A DNA stretch of 64,000 nt from Laccaria trichodermophora (GCA_018417955.1 JACTVC010000017.1:868001-932000), one strand, 5' to 3'. Positions 24,504-36,949 are shown, numbered from the stretch's first letter. Numbers and translations: made by a program. The notes: generated by a model not told the origin, from the sequence alone.

Positions 24504-24984
24504 CCATGTTCGAGATTCCGGAAGAATATCAAAGTCCGTGTAGTTAAATTCGTATACCGATGCATGTCAATTGCACTCAATTGCAACTTGCTCATTCAAG
24601 TTTTCGGAATTCTTTGTTCAGCGGTACTTGACCTTCAAGCACGATCACTCATGATCAATTGCAATTCGAACGATATTAGTAATATTCTGGGCACTAGCTA
24701 CTCTCAGCCCCAACCAGTGATATTCCCTTGGCGATGTATGCAGTCCACGACGTTGTCACCTAATCAAGTGAAAGTTGACGGCGCTATGACTGGGATGAAC
24801 TCACGGGGCATCGTGCGCAACTTAACGGAGGGTCCCATTTCGGTCTGATTTTTCGGATGATCATGAGGCGGATAGATGGTGGTTTCTAGTTACTAAATAC
24901 TCACCTGCATTTGTAAATCCGATCATTTTGGCAAGACACGCAGAGGCACCTTCACGAAGTGTATATGTGGCATGCCATGGCTAA

Positions 24985-26559
24985 TCATACAGTGCTAGTC
25001 ACGACAAACAATGGCCAATTAGAGATCACCAATGCTAAGACTAGAAGAGCCACGGAGACAAACAAAATGAAACCAGTACATGTGCAGTAGAAGGTGTTGA
25101 ACATGAAGTGTCCTGGATTTGTCGCCAACTGGAAGCGCAACAAATCTCCCGCATCATCTGGAGGCAAATCGACGCGCAACAGAACAAGGACTGCGTCTCT
25201 TCCTTCACCGTTTGCGGTAAGAAGAGTGGGAGTGCCGCGGACGACGTGAAATGCCTATGAAACTCAATAAGCCCTGACATTGATTCGATGGCAGTGATCG
25301 AAAGTACAATTATTTGTGTGACTTGGGTATTCAACCGATTAGACGATGAAATTCACAATAGCAGCACTGAGAGGCTCACATCCCCTTTTCTTGTCGTTCC
25401 TTTGCATCGAAAATTGAGGCGGATCTCTCTTGCAACACCAACTTGCGATCACGACCTGGCCATCCACGTGCCCCATTGCTATTGTTTTTTCATCAATGAA
25501 AACCAATCGAACCACCCGCCGCTGGCCGGCTCTTCCCAACGACTGATACGTAGTGGTACTGAGGTGCCTTCTGTCGGCGAGGGAGTACCATTCTATCCCG
25601 ATTGCCATGTTCCAGACAGCAAGTAACTGGCTAGACGGCGAAACAGCTATTCCGCCCCTGGTTATCGGAAGGTCAGCTCAAAATAGAATCTGATCGTAAA
25701 CGCGCACATCCAGCTGGTGTCGCCTGGCGGGATCCTCCATAAAATATTGTGCGGATGATGGGCAGAGTAAGCGTTTGTATCAGGTGTAAAGGTAGGATAT
25801 TGGATTTGTGGGATGGCACGCACTACAGTCCGACTGCCCCAAACCAGGCCACAAGGACTACATCTACGTTCAGATAAACAGTCTGGTGTGGTATGGTGAT
25901 GTCGCGAGATTCTAGAGGCGTTTGCAAATACTGAATGGGCTTCTGAACGTCTGTAAAGCTTAACATATAACGTGGTGACCTGTTTCAAGTCCCTGCGCCA
26001 CACCTACCAGAGAAGGGCTGTGAAATCAATCCTGCGCATGTTCGTCGTTCGCCAGTGAACCCAATCGCCAATTGAGTGCCTTGCGGGTTGATTGCGAGGG
26101 AGTGGATGAACCCGGAAATATCGCGGTAGTGAACCTCCTGCTACGTAAGACGAAAGATGATTGAGTACGACCTGGAATCAAGCGGTCAAGCAAGATACAT
26201 GCGTACCCCACGATATTGCAATGAAATGCAGTAGAGGTTCCCAGATCCGCACCCGACCAATAGACTCAGGGGCTTTAACGGATGCCATACGATGGCCCTT
26301 ATTTTTGAACCTACGTATAAACGTCGCAACCGTTTCCAATCTGAGTTAGGTTGCCGAATCTGCTGCGTTGAACGTTGTACATGTGAGAAGTGCCGCCTTG
26401 TGTCATAGTGAAAATGTGCATAAACCTCACCGTGAGGATGCCCAAATCATTGCCTGTTGCAAGAAGACTCCCGTCTGGCGAGAAGCTGATAGCTCCGACA
26501 GAACTCCCCTCTCCGGGAATCTGTCCCTCGTTTGTCAATTTTGGTTTGGAAGGGGGCAT
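24985..26559 (-). CDS. Membrane-tethered WD40 protein 1 (tail-anchored form)
   Basis: Starts at ATG 26559 and ends at 24985, with about seven exons. Clean blocks are SSVGAISFSPDGSLLATGND, IRQPNSDWKRLRRLYVGSK, IRAIVWHPLKPLSLLVGCGS, GFIHSLAINPQGTQLAIGF, and a late block with AIGIEWYSLADRRHLSTTTY. Repeated SPDG..LATG-type blades indicate a WD40 beta-propeller, likely a protein-interaction platform. After PTLLTANGEGRDAVLVLLRV the protein ends in a Cys-flanked hydrophobic helix (FILFVSVALLVLALVISNWP) and about seven residues more, so it looks tail-anchored. It is paralogous to the genes at 45-48 and 50-53 kb. All introns I traced have GT..AG ends, and no lesion was found. Confidence 0.78.
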
Positions 26560-27166
26560 TGATAATCGGCGCGCGGGTATACATAGTCTCTATATGTCTT
26601 CTTCTCTATATGAAAACACAAAGGATTTTGATGGCTGACAAATTCAGCTTTATCTTACTAAGCAGTTCACACCCTCGAGCCGCGTGAGCGGCGTTTGCTG
26701 GATTCAACATGCGTACCAGGGGGTCCAGGGGGCTTGCCCCCGGCAAGCTGTGACCAGTGTCGAAGCAACGGTCGAGCGCAGCGAGCGCCGTGACGTAGAC
26801 ACAGGTCTAAAGCTTGTATAACTAAATATATAAATATAGCTGATGTCACTTATAAATAGTGTTACGTCAGTATCATTGGTCATTCAACTCATTCCTCGCT
26901 ATCGTCATCGTTCCTCTCTTATCCTCCACCCGCACATGGGTCAAAGTCATGTAAAATACGATAATAGGTGGCAACATAATGGATAAGCGGAAAGGCGCGC
27001 AGAGCACGACCATCTTTAGCCGAAGTCATAAAATCTGGCCAATTTATCGTTCAAAAAACTCGCCACCATCCCAGTTCCAATCCTGACCTTGCCCTCCGGA
27101 TCATTCTTTAAGTATCGCCCTTGCCACTTCTTGATACGCTCCCTCAATCTCTCCTTCAACCGCGCC
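26560..27166. other. Intergenic, with a G-rich hairpin
   Basis: No gene is seen. At about 26708-26800 lies CAGGGGGTCCAGGGGGCTTG followed by CCCCCGGCAAGC, able to form a strong GC stem, then CGAGCGCAGCGAGCG, a second short palindrome. The remainder is AT-rich. Confidence 0.5.
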
Positions 27167-29001
27167 TTATCCGCCCTGCCTGGCTTTCCAGGTTTCGTAT
27201 TTAATATAGGACGGGTCGAGAATATCTTCCGTTTTCGCATTAAACGTGAGAACGTGACTGGAGAGCTGGGGGTGGTTGACATTTCCAGTGTCAGAAGAGT
27301 AAGCTTCCGTGATATCAGTCCACATCCCCTCCTTCCATAACCAGATTGACAACTCGTTGTTCCGATTGTCTTTATGCATAAAGACATAGCCGTCTTCCAT
27401 GGGGATCTGTTCACCAGAAAGTTGCCAAGGGTCAATAGGCGGGCTTGACACACTTTTCGTTGAGGAGCTAAAAGCCCAATAGAAGTGTCCATGATTTCTG
27501 ATCGACACTTTGTGTATGTTCAACTTTTCGGCGGCGGGCGCAACGGGAGGGGAAGACGGCCTGCACATGTTCTGCCATTCAATCAACATTCAATGGTAGA
27601 AAAGAAACGAACTGGTCAATCGGTTGGGATTCAGAGGCTTGCGAACTATTGCTTTCTGACTGTAACTTTGACACCGCAGGGCGGAAGTGATGTGACTCTC
27701 GCAGCAACGACTCTTGGGGCGCAGACTGTTGGGAGCGTGATGCTTGTGGCGGGGACTCTTGTGATGAGGACTCTTGTGAGTGACTCGCTTGTGGCGGAGA
27801 CTCTTGCGATGAGGAATCTTGTGGGTGAGTCGCTTGTGGCGGGGATTCTTGCGATGGAGACTCTTGTGGATGAGATGCTTGTGGGGATACTTGTGATGGG
27901 GCCTCTTGTGGATGAGACGCTTGGGGTGGGGACTCTTGATGACGTGGCCGTTGAGGCTGCGACTCTCTGCTTTTTGGCCGCACCTTGGGTTCCGCAGAGC
28001 GCACATCAGTCTGCTTCGGATTTTGTGGCCTGCCCCTTTCAAACGAGTTTCTGCGTTCAGAGTTTATAGAGTCGGTCGTGGCCCTTTGCTCAAATGAGAC
28101 CCTAAAGATTACGATCAAAAAGTTTAACAGGTGCTTTAAATTTGCCAAATGAGCTTACGATCTGCTGACAAAAGATGGCCAGCATGGCATACAGTCCAAG
28201 ATCAAGGGCCCCGTTCAATGTGAGAAAGAGAGACGTACGCCGTGTTCAAGACATCCGTAAAACCCTTACGAAGCATAGCGCAGACTGCAGCGGTGGTTGT
28301 GTTTAGATCATACTTTGGTTGCAGTTGTTTGATGATGTTCTCGACCTCTCGTGCATCTGCGGAGCTGGGCAGTGAGTATAATTTCATAGAACACGCATGG
28401 ATGGCGGTAGTTGATTTAGTTGCACATAAGTCACGAAGAAGTTCAGCAAGTTTTTTGATGCCTTTGGAATCGGGAGTGTCTGCATCAACGCCCGGCACTG
28501 GTAGGATTGTCGGCTGCCCACTGACTCGAACCTGGCTATAAACCGGATTGATAAATCAACGCCCTTGTGGCTCATAATAAAGTGAACATACGAGTCCTTG
28601 TGCCTCCTGGCAGAAGTTTTGGGATGAGGAGCTAGATGTCTTTGGGAGCTACTCAGAGCTCTCCGGGAGCTGCATGCGCAGCCAGAAGAGAAGTTCGTCA
28701 AAGCCTTATATATACGCCAGGCCTCAACCTTACAATTTTGTTTGTACAATAGAAGAGATGTCAGCAGAGTCTGAGAGAGGCCAGCCGCCGAAGTCGTAAT
28801 TGAGGAGCTGCTGCGCATCAATAAACATAGCGTTGATGACTTGAATCTCACATCGACATCACGGCCAAGGTCTAGATCTCCGCACGGGAAGCCTTGGAAA
28901 TTACGTTTGGAGCTACCAGGTAGGGAAGTTACTTCCTCGGACGCACAAAGGATGCGCTCCACATCATCAGGCTGGGACTTGGACTCGGTCGCCATATGCA
29001 T
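27167..29001 (-). CDS. Ser/Pro/Gln-repeat protein sharing the Trp-rich C-terminal domain
   Basis: The frame starts near 29001 (ATESKSQPDDVERILCASEE). Middle exons include LLNYDFGGWPLSDSADISSI and a helical block with REVENIIKQLQPKYDLNTTT (28498-28202). A repeat exon (28110-27590) has units such as SPPQASHPQES. An intron with donor near 27601 joins it to the last exon (LNIHKVSIRNHGHFYWAF). The C-terminus carries LWKEGMWTDITEAYSSDTGN, parallel to the gene ending at 20484. One in-frame TAG around 28655 and an unresolved junction near 28690 leave open whether it is intact. I recognise no function; the low-complexity repeat suggests a disordered linker. Confidence 0.5.
27640..28000. repeat. Coding minisatellite (Ser-Pro-Gln units)
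   Basis: Imperfect 15/30/45-bp units read on the + strand as GACTCTTGxGATGxGGACTC and variants. In the gene strand they encode (S/H)QESPSQESPPQAS-type repeats. Length variation between strains would be expected. Confidence 0.75.
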
Positions 29002-29430
29002 GATGCATGATGTTTATGTAATGTAGTCAAGGTGTTTATTGAAACACGCTCGATTAAATAAATAATCTCTTCCGCCATGCAACGCCGTTCATCTATACAC
29101 TCTAGATCTTCAGATCATGAAAGATCCTCAATTGCAGGTCGTCCCGAGGAAAGGCAATGTAATTTGGCACTTTTACTCGTTTGTCGGGCTCCATTCATCA
29201 TGACATCTAATCATAGCTTTCAATCATAACGGGCCGATCGCGACTGGTGAGCTGCCATGAAAGACCGTTGAAATGCTACGTTGACCCCGACTATAGACAA
29301 CACTCCCAATTCCGCTCCACACCAAGCAGAGGGGACTCGCACACGAGGCCAGGCTACTCGGATGGCTGGTGAGCTTCATGATCAACAATTATGCGCGCGC
29401 TGACTTTAGTGAAATTTCCAACGCCTAGCT
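29002..29430. other. Divergent intergenic region
   Basis: Lies between two genes transcribed away from each other, so it probably holds both promoters. No TATA box or other site stands out clearly enough to call. Confidence 0.4.
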
Positions 29431-32049
29431 ATGGCTCGGTCTCCGAATCCTTTCCTTCAAAATTTGGGCGAGGAAAGGGGAGGGTCACAGCACCCGGGGG
29501 GCCCAAATAATCTAGATGCCTCACTACTATCACCTCGACGCCATGCCAACCCTAATCTTCCTGGCCATCAATTCAACTCACCAATTTCACCTCATGATCA
29601 TCGCAGAGCCGTCGGTGTTCAGAATTATGCGCAACATGCAGATATGCCTGCAGGTCCTCTCCCACGTACGGTCTTGTTTCCTATGTGCCTGCATATTTTC
29701 CTGTTCGCTTACTCTGTATGATTTCTAGCTATTTCAGCTCTTCTAAATGGCCAGCTTCGTTCCCCATCTTTTTTACAGCGTCCGTATGTACATGTTACCA
29801 GTGAGTGCCTTCACTAATCACCATTTTGTGATTTGTCGTCACCCGTCTGGTAATCAAGGCAATCGCGGCGGTAGAGTTCCCGGCTATGGTTTGCCTCATC
29901 GCGATTGTGAGTCCCTCGGCTGCTGCGGCTTTAAAATATCAATATTGATCAATGCTTCACTTTGAGCAGCCCCTTTTCCAGATCGGCGTCGAAGGCCCCC
30001 GCGCACTCAACCAATGGTTCAAAGTATGAGACCACTTTCTCCCTTTAGTATAACACAAGAGGCACCTCCCCTCCACCGCAACAGAAGGGCAAATGCAGCA
30101 TGGCATGACCCGCTGCCGGACCCGCTAGCACCAGATGACTCCATCGATGAAGGGCAACCTTTTGCCTATGAACGCCAATCTCGAGCAGGCCCATCTACTG
30201 CCATGGAAACATCTACTTCTTTTGCTGATCCGCAGGGCCTCTCTTATGAACGGTTTCGCCAACCGCAATCAAGTTTTCAAGCAGGTTCCTCCACTTTCCC
30301 TCAGGGACCATCTTCTGGACCAGCTCCCACTCAAGCAGGACCATCTGCTGCCCCAGGGGCAGATTCGTTTCATGCCAGACAGACGCGTGCTTCTTTCCCT
30401 TCCCCACAAGGGTTTCGCCACTTCCGCCAGCCTCGTGCAAGCCCAGCTGGTTCCGGGGAGCCGCCCGCTTCTTCTGATATCCCCCTAGCTGGACCACCTC
30501 GGGAGCGTTCAATGCCTGATATCAATGGTTTGAGACTCAGCCCGACTATTCCAAGCGTTGACATAGGCATGGATCAGAATGTAGGCCGCATCGTTGAACC
30601 TCCAACCTGGGGAGTTCGCGCCCTCAGCCCACTAGCATACTCCACTGGCCTTTCAAATAATGGTGGTGAGGAAGAGCAAGACGTTTGGGAAGAAGGAGTG
30701 GATGAGGACACATATGGCGATGGGGAAGAGCGAGAGGACGAGGGCGATGACGAAGGCGATGACGAGGACGAGGACGATGACATAGACGATGTCAGAGATG
30801 GAGGGCGATGGGCACCCCTTGTATGTTTCCTCGACACTCTCAACGCATTTTCACTCATGTGTGGCACCAGGATCGCTTTTCAGAAAAGTTCGATAGCCTT
30901 TCTCGCCATCTTACTGAGGTTACAGCAAATATAAGAAATATAGAAACACGATTGCAGAATATGGGTCCTGCTACCTCGACTCTACCGGTGGGACGAAGTG
31001 AAAGAACGAAGGCGCCTAAGCTAACAACAACCCCTTGCCATGCATCGCCCTTAAAAAACACACTGCACATGGAAGTCAGGAAACATCTTATGGACCTCTT
31101 AGAACAAAATCCTGAAGAATGCTTCGTGTCGCTAGATGAAGCAGAAGAATGGGCTCAAGGATGGAATCCAGGACTGAACCAGTCATGCTGTACGATTGAT
31201 CTCTTCAGGGTCGATCTGCATGCCCCGCGCAGCGCATGGAATAAATCCGCAGCGCGAATATTCGTCCTTGACTTCGCTTGCTTTCATCAATTGAACGACA
31301 TGACTCTCACCGCATATGACAAGATAGAGAAGGCTTTTTTTACGAGGATGAGAACTCTGCGGTCATGTTACATGCGCCTTCAGAAACCTAACACAATGCG
31401 AATATCGGAAACTCAGAAGTTGAGAAGATATGCGAGGAGACGAGCAGTATGTGTTCCACTATCTTTACCTAACTACATCCTTGTTAACGGTGTAAGCAAA
31501 GCTTTTTCTTAGGCGGTTGTATATTGCCGATTCGCATCATCTACTCAGAAGGCATGTTAATATAATACAGCGACTTGGTGTAGCAGGGATGTCAGACGAC
31601 GAATCGGAAACAGAGGAGCTCTCACGAAATCCTGCCATTGGTCAGCGCATTCCTCTGTTCTACACTGTTCAGCCGAGGTGGAGAATGACGGGTGTTACGG
31701 AATGGCTTCACACCTTCGATGCCGTTTACATGATCACACGGAGGACTGAAGGCCCCTCCCGAGGGGCATATCCTCGAGTGCGATTTTATGAAAGGGACCC
31801 GCCAACTGTAGACGATTCAAAACGCTTTGTCGCTGATCTGCCCAAGAACGCCTACAACGCCACTTGGCTCGCTTGGAAACCAGATAGAGATCATTCCGTT
31901 CGTCCACAGCAGCCTGAATATGATTTTTCTCATGATCCGGGAATCTTCCGGTGGGTGATTTTATTATATCTCCTCACTGAGTAATTGATAATGAGTGGTT
32001 TTTCAGCCTATTATCTTCTGTTGACCGTTCGTACGCGATGTATTGGTAG
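29431..32049 (+). CDS. Pro-rich/acidic protein of a dispersed basidiomycete family
   Basis: ATG 29431 (MARSPNPFLQNLGEERGG). Successive exons join well: HVT|SNRGGRVPGYGLPHRD|SPFPDRRRRPPRTQPMV. A long Pro/Ser-rich exon ends in an Asp/Glu run (EREDEGDDEGDDEDEDDDID, about 30730-30785). A 50-bp intron (30821-30870) leads to DRFSEKFDSLSRHLTEVTAN, probably coiled-coil. The last part has RLGVAGMSDDESETEELS, RWRMTGVTEWLHTFDAVY and a final exon 32007-32049. From memory this C-terminal pattern (GMSDDES, then a WL...D block) recurs in many Agaricomycete hypothetical proteins. The junction around 31448-31514 leaves a one-base mismatch, so one exon edge is wrong or the copy carries a frameshift. Confidence 0.55.
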
Positions 32050-32639
32050 TTCTGTATTACATACACTCGCGTTGTCATGACATATGTGTGCCTGTGGCTG
32101 TTTCGGCAGCCCGGCAGCCCCGAAGAAGACGCCATCATCTGCCTCTTCACCCTCTCCTCCTCCTTACTCCACCGCTTCAAAAACTCCGCTGCTTCCTTCA
32201 ACGACTCCTGAATCTCTCGTAATCTATTGCTCATTCTTCACAGGCCCACCCTATTCAGCGTAAGCCTGAGAATGCTGGGGTTGCGGTAAGGATATGATGG
32301 ACATAGTCGGTGTAGCGACGGGTTGCACAGGGGCCATGGGGCGGGAGCGTCCGTGCTTTTGTGTTGCCGTTTCCGCTGGTGAGTTGTGGTACTTTTGGTT
32401 TTGGTTTGAGGAAAAAATGAAGTGACTTACGTTCAACTCAAATACCAGGGTCTGGCGCGATCAACTGGTTCAAAATCTTGCACTAAGTGGTGTGCGTCCT
32501 AGGGACAGAGGTGCACCTGCGCTCGAGGCCCGCTTCCCCTTCTGCCTACTCGGGACGGGCTAGGCCGGCACCACAACAGAGGGCGTAGATCGTGATCAGC
32601 AGCATTTCTCCACTGCAAAGTTGATCCCTTCGAAGGCGG
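32050..32639. other. Unassigned
   Basis: On the - strand, 32436-32251 (Pro/Gln-rich) and 32234-32050 (SNRLREIQESLKEAAEFLKR, helix-like) could be exons of a small gene. No start-to-stop model works, so no call is made. Confidence 0.35.
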
Positions 32640-33086
32640 CGGTTCCCTGCTGGGTCCATCAAATGACGATGAAGAGGGCTTCTCAGGCTGCCGACTACCG
32701 ACAACTTCTGATCCAGTCGATCCATGTCATGGCCATCAAGTCCTCAGAAGTGGTTGCCAGCGTGGTACATGCGCTCATGGACTTCCTCGGAGACTCAAAC
32801 AACCCCAGTACTTGCCGTTGACGTGGTCTCTTTTGTTCGGTAACGTCATTCTCTGCAATTTTCTGCCACCAAACTCACGACCTCTATAGGGAGGTTGTCA
32901 GGAAATTCCCTCGTCTTCGACCAATTTGAACCAAATTTCTCGCGGTCCAGATTGACGAGGACTCCAACGAACGCATCATGCATGTCCTGCATCCAAATCC
33001 TGAGTGAACTCTTGTCAACGAAGATGCTGGGTGCTCAAGAGGTCAGTTACCTTGCTTCTTTTCTTATGACAAAGCCCTGAAGAGAA
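32640..33086 (+). pseudogene. Coatomer beta subunit (SEC26/COPB1) pseudogene fragment
   Basis: The fragment contains DYRQLLIQSIHVMAIKSSEV then ASVVHALMDFLGDSNNPS. One frame shift later comes LAVDVVSFVR, and after a 50-bp GT..AG intron REVVRKFPRLRP. Further blocks are EDSNERIM and CIQILSELLSTKMLGAQ in yet other frames. This order matches the middle of beta-COP, an essential vesicle-coat protein. Only about 110 residues remain of a protein that is normally near 950. Three frame changes and a stop at 32819-32821 make it non-functional. The retained intron shows a genomic-DNA origin. Confidence 0.78.
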
Positions 33087-34639
33087 TTTGTGATCACCCT
33101 AGGCCTAATTATATTGCCATGGCCATCGTCAAAAGCTGAGGTATGGATTTTGCTATTTGTATGTATTGGATTCAGAAGCCTATTATGTGATGTACATATA
33201 TAGCTATAGATCTAGACCGCTTGTTTTCTCTCTAAATTGCCAGCTGGTTGGCTCCAACTTGGCTCCAACCCACTTAAACTTGCCTGCCTTTGCTGAGGCT
33301 TCAGCACCGCGAGATAGATGGTTTGGTTTTGCCGAGTTCCTTCGTGCGTATTTGCTTGCAGGTTTGGCCCCTGCTTGGCTATACGCGCGTGCGAGGGTGT
33401 ATCTTTCAGGACCGCCGGCCCCAGCTTTGTGGACGTCGCTATCATCGCTGGCTGGAAGGCATGTTACACATTACATTTCTTTGCAAATCTTTCAATTTTT
33501 TCCAGGCCGCCATGAAGCTAATCCTCCTCCATATGAACCCCAACCTTCCGCCGCCCCTCCACAACACCCACCCTCATCCTCAAATCCTCCATTTCCTTCT
33601 CCAGCGCCCCCACCTTCCCCTCTCCGAAGGGCATCGAAGCCATATCTCCTTCCGCCGCCGTGGTCGCTTTGCCGACTGCGAAACGCCTTCCCCATTTGCA
33701 CCCACCAACCCATACTTCACCATCTTCGCCTCACCATCAGTCACATTGGCGCAAAGGGCCACCACCACCCACGTCATGGGGTAGACTTACCTCCTTATAT
33801 CACGACGATGTCCTATGGTGAGAAGGTGCTCAAAGGAATCGCAGAGCTTGCCCAGCTAGCTCAATTTGGATTTTTCCGGACAGGGCTCACGAGAACCTGG
33901 CATGGGTACGCTACTGCACACGCTGTTTGGGAACTGCCCATCTGCAGTTTCTGACTTCTCTGTCGTCGAGAGGTCAAGGACAACCCAAAGGAAAGACTTT
34001 TCGTCTCGGAGAAATTAAAGGGCAAGCCGTTCGCTAATTATGCACGTGGCGCACGGCCCGCTGGCAAGGCAGGCATGACAAGGCGCTTCCACTCTTCGCT
34101 GGTAACGGCGCCCGCACTCAGAGTACGCGTTCAGCCACTGCGGTTTCCAGCTTGCTTCAATAGCTGATGTCCTTCATCTCTGCCGGTGCCGACGTCATCT
34201 TCTACCATGGAATGACCCTGCAGCGCGTTGCGGAATGGGACTCTGGAAACCGCTCTAGCTATGCCACATGCGCGGAGAACCCAAGACCATCTTTTGGCTT
34301 TGCACGAAATCTTGGAATTTGGGCCACTTTTCTTCTCGAAAACGTTAAGTGCAATGTTGAAGCAAGCAGATCGCGTACTGCATTATTTTTTACGTGCTGA
34401 CGCTTCATTCCAGGGCTAGCAATACGTATACGCTGGAGAGTTCATTCCCTGATCAGTGCATTCATGATCAGGCGTATTGCAGAATGATTACGTAATTCAA
34501 GCCTTACGCGTGACCAAGTTGACTATAATTATAATTACGCAAGGCTATAGTCTCAACACAATTCAATTGCAACTGACCAATTTGAATGCCTACAGTTCAC
34601 GGGAGCCACCATTCTGGTGCGTTGAGAGCTCGTCTCCCC
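33087..34639. other. Unassigned, possibly decayed coding
   Basis: A 265-codon open frame (33157-33954, +) is Pro-rich, has no family signal and overlaps equally long frames on the other strand. Segments near 33975-34090 (+, KERLFVSEKLKGKPFANYAR) and 34167-34400 (+, SAGADVIFYHGMTLQRVAEW) look protein-like but do not connect. No named gene can be supported. Confidence 0.35.
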
Positions 34640-36843
34640 TTCGTTGTCTGCCCCTTTGAATGCATACCTGGTAGATCTCGATCTAGAACAATCCTTTGCC
34701 AGTTATGAAGATGCGGAAGATCACAATACCCTCTTTGCAGCAGATCTAGCGCATGGAGATCAAGGTGCGCCTTTTGCATTCCAGGTTAAATGCTTTCTAA
34801 GCGCCGACCTAGTCATGGCTGACATACCAGTAGACCTAGATCTCTGCATCGGGAGCGTCCCCACCCTTGGTGCGAATCAACCAATCATACCATGCTGCCT
34901 TGTGCTGTGCTGAGAGATTTTGCGATTTTCAGGATATCACTCTCTGATCGAGCACTTTCGGTGCGGATCAGGCCACATGTACAGCGACGATCCAAGTTTT
35001 GGTATTCATAGTCGGAGTGAAAGCTCCGGTATGTACATATGGCAACATACAATGGATATTGACGTAACAATCGACTTTAGACATTTGGGATCAGGAATGC
35101 GAGCAGATTGCATGGCCATGGTTAGACGACCGCCTCAATTTCGGTTTGCCTAGCGTGAACGACCCCCCTCCGACTCTGCCTTATGAATCTGGTCACACAT
35201 GGTTTCCCGGTATTATTGATGGCCAAGAAACTCTACTTACCCGCCAGCGCCCCGCCAGTCGAAACGGGCAAACGATTACCACTCAGCCACCCGCTGAATT
35301 ACTTCCCAGAATCTTTTCACTATGCATGATCAATGACTGCGACACTCTGCTGCTTTCGAACGGGCCCTGGCTCTTTACGTACATCTGCAGCTCGTGGAGA
35401 ACGCTAGTCCTTAACACACCAGAGTTGTGGACTTCCATCCGTTATTATGATGACTGGGAAGGCGGGGCTGGTATTACATCTCTACTTGCTTCTGCCAAAT
35501 CCAATGCGGATTTGCTAAAAAAATCTAGATCTCGTGTTGGTGCAGGACATCTTGCGTCACTTGCCCTCAATCGTTCTGGGGCCCTTCCGCTGTCATTCCA
35601 ATTTCAAACGCTAGATATACAATTGCTGCATCACCCTGTTTTGTTCGCTTTGCGCATGCATTCGGCTCGATGGGTTGATGTGCATCTGGAATGTGGGGTT
35701 CCGCTCTTAAGTTCGTTGGCTGATGTACTCTTGCCATCCCTGAAAGTCCTCAACATATGGATCTGCGATGAGGCGCAGCAGCCTGAACACTGTGCCAGCC
35801 AGCTCCCAATGCGCCCATCATCCGTCTTTGCCAATGCACCTGAGCTTGCCACCTTGGCGCTCTCGGGCTTTCCTGGAGCGCCAGCTTCCATCCAGCTTCC
35901 TTGGGAGCAAATCAGGATCTATAAAACAACACTTGCAACTGCTTTTGAAGCACGTGCAGTACTTGCGCGCATAAAAAATGTCGAACATTGTAATTTGTAC
36001 CTTCAAAGCGATATATACGACCCCGCGGCAGCGCCGGATGATGAAGATACAGATGCCAACTCGGATGATGAGGATATGGATGACCACTCAGAAGACAGCG
36101 ACCTGCTTTCGATTGATATTGGGATTGGCGACCCATTCAGTTCTGACGTTCCCTTACCTGTTCTTCCACGTCTTCAAACCCTAGTCTTCCACACCTCCTT
36201 CCTTGATTATATCGATGCCAGCCCTGAAAGTATCATAAACGATCTCACCCTTCCATCATTAACTTCAGTCACAATATGCAGCTACCATCGGGCGGGGGTT
36301 GCTGAGCGCTTGGTAGCCCTCATCCGCAGATCGGGAGCAAACTTAACAAAGCTCATCTTTATCACTTGTGCTTCTCTCACAGAGAAAGACTGTGAACAAC
36401 TTCTTCGTGCCACTCCGTGCCTCTTGGAACTTGGAATTGTCGACATCAACTCAGATTTCGCAGTTTCACGTCACTTCTTGATTCCCCTCACAGTGTCACT
36501 CGGTTCGCCCGCGCTCGCCCCGTCTTTAAAAATTATCCTTATATCAGGACCATTAGAGGCCCCACATGAACAGGCCCCGCCTCAATCTGAAACAAGATTT
36601 GGGCCATCTTCCCAGCAGCCAAGCCCTCTCTCCTACAACAGGTGCCTTCTCGACATGATTGAATCCCGTTTCATCTCACGTGTCATATCACGAGGAAGGG
36701 GGTTGGAACGCGTTGTACTTGGTTTCCACCATGACCGCCACTTCGATGAAGATGCTCGTCGTCGTTATCGGCTCCTTCAGAGTGCAGGGCTCTCTATTTT
36801 ACTCAGAAACCCGTGGTCTTCGGAAATATACCTTGATCAGTAG
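34640..36843 (+). CDS. F-box/Leu-rich protein (basidiomycete type)
   Basis: The main exon (35081-36843) is open throughout. Upstream exons join in frame: AADLAHGDQ|VDLDLCIGSVPTL|GYHSLIEHFRCGSG, then IHSRSESS|DIWDQECEQIAWPW. The first exon and start codon were not found: the frame opens after a TGA near 34623 without an ATG. The F-box is PPAELLPRIFSLCM, followed by the typical WRTLVLNTPELWTSI. A Leu-rich body follows and ends at NPWSSEIYLDQ. An acidic insertion (PDDEDTDANSDDEDMDDHSE) sits in the middle. By family, it would be a substrate receptor of an SCF ubiquitin ligase. No lesion was found in the 588-codon main exon. Confidence 0.72.
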
Positions 36844-36949
36844 GCAAGTATATATGTCCGTTCAAAATTCGACGTAAATATGCAATTCTTTTATCGGGAG
36901 TTTGCGCCAGATAACATACAGGAAATCATTCTACCAATATGTTTATAAG

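Noticed and set aside
27640..28000. Possible CRISPR-like array
   Set aside because: Units are contiguous, degenerate and in frame with a protein, with no unique spacers, in a eukaryote.
27485..28069. 194-codon + strand frame with ETLVGE-like repeats
   Set aside because: Shadow of the Ser/Pro/Gln repeat exon on the - strand, whose flanking exons and domain are convincing.
30574..30867. - strand Ser-rich frame
   Set aside because: Complement of the Asp/Glu run of the 29.4-kb gene.
33157..33954. 265-codon Pro-rich + strand frame
   Set aside because: Equally long frames exist on the opposite strand, there is no family signal, and no splice extension works; kept only as unassigned.
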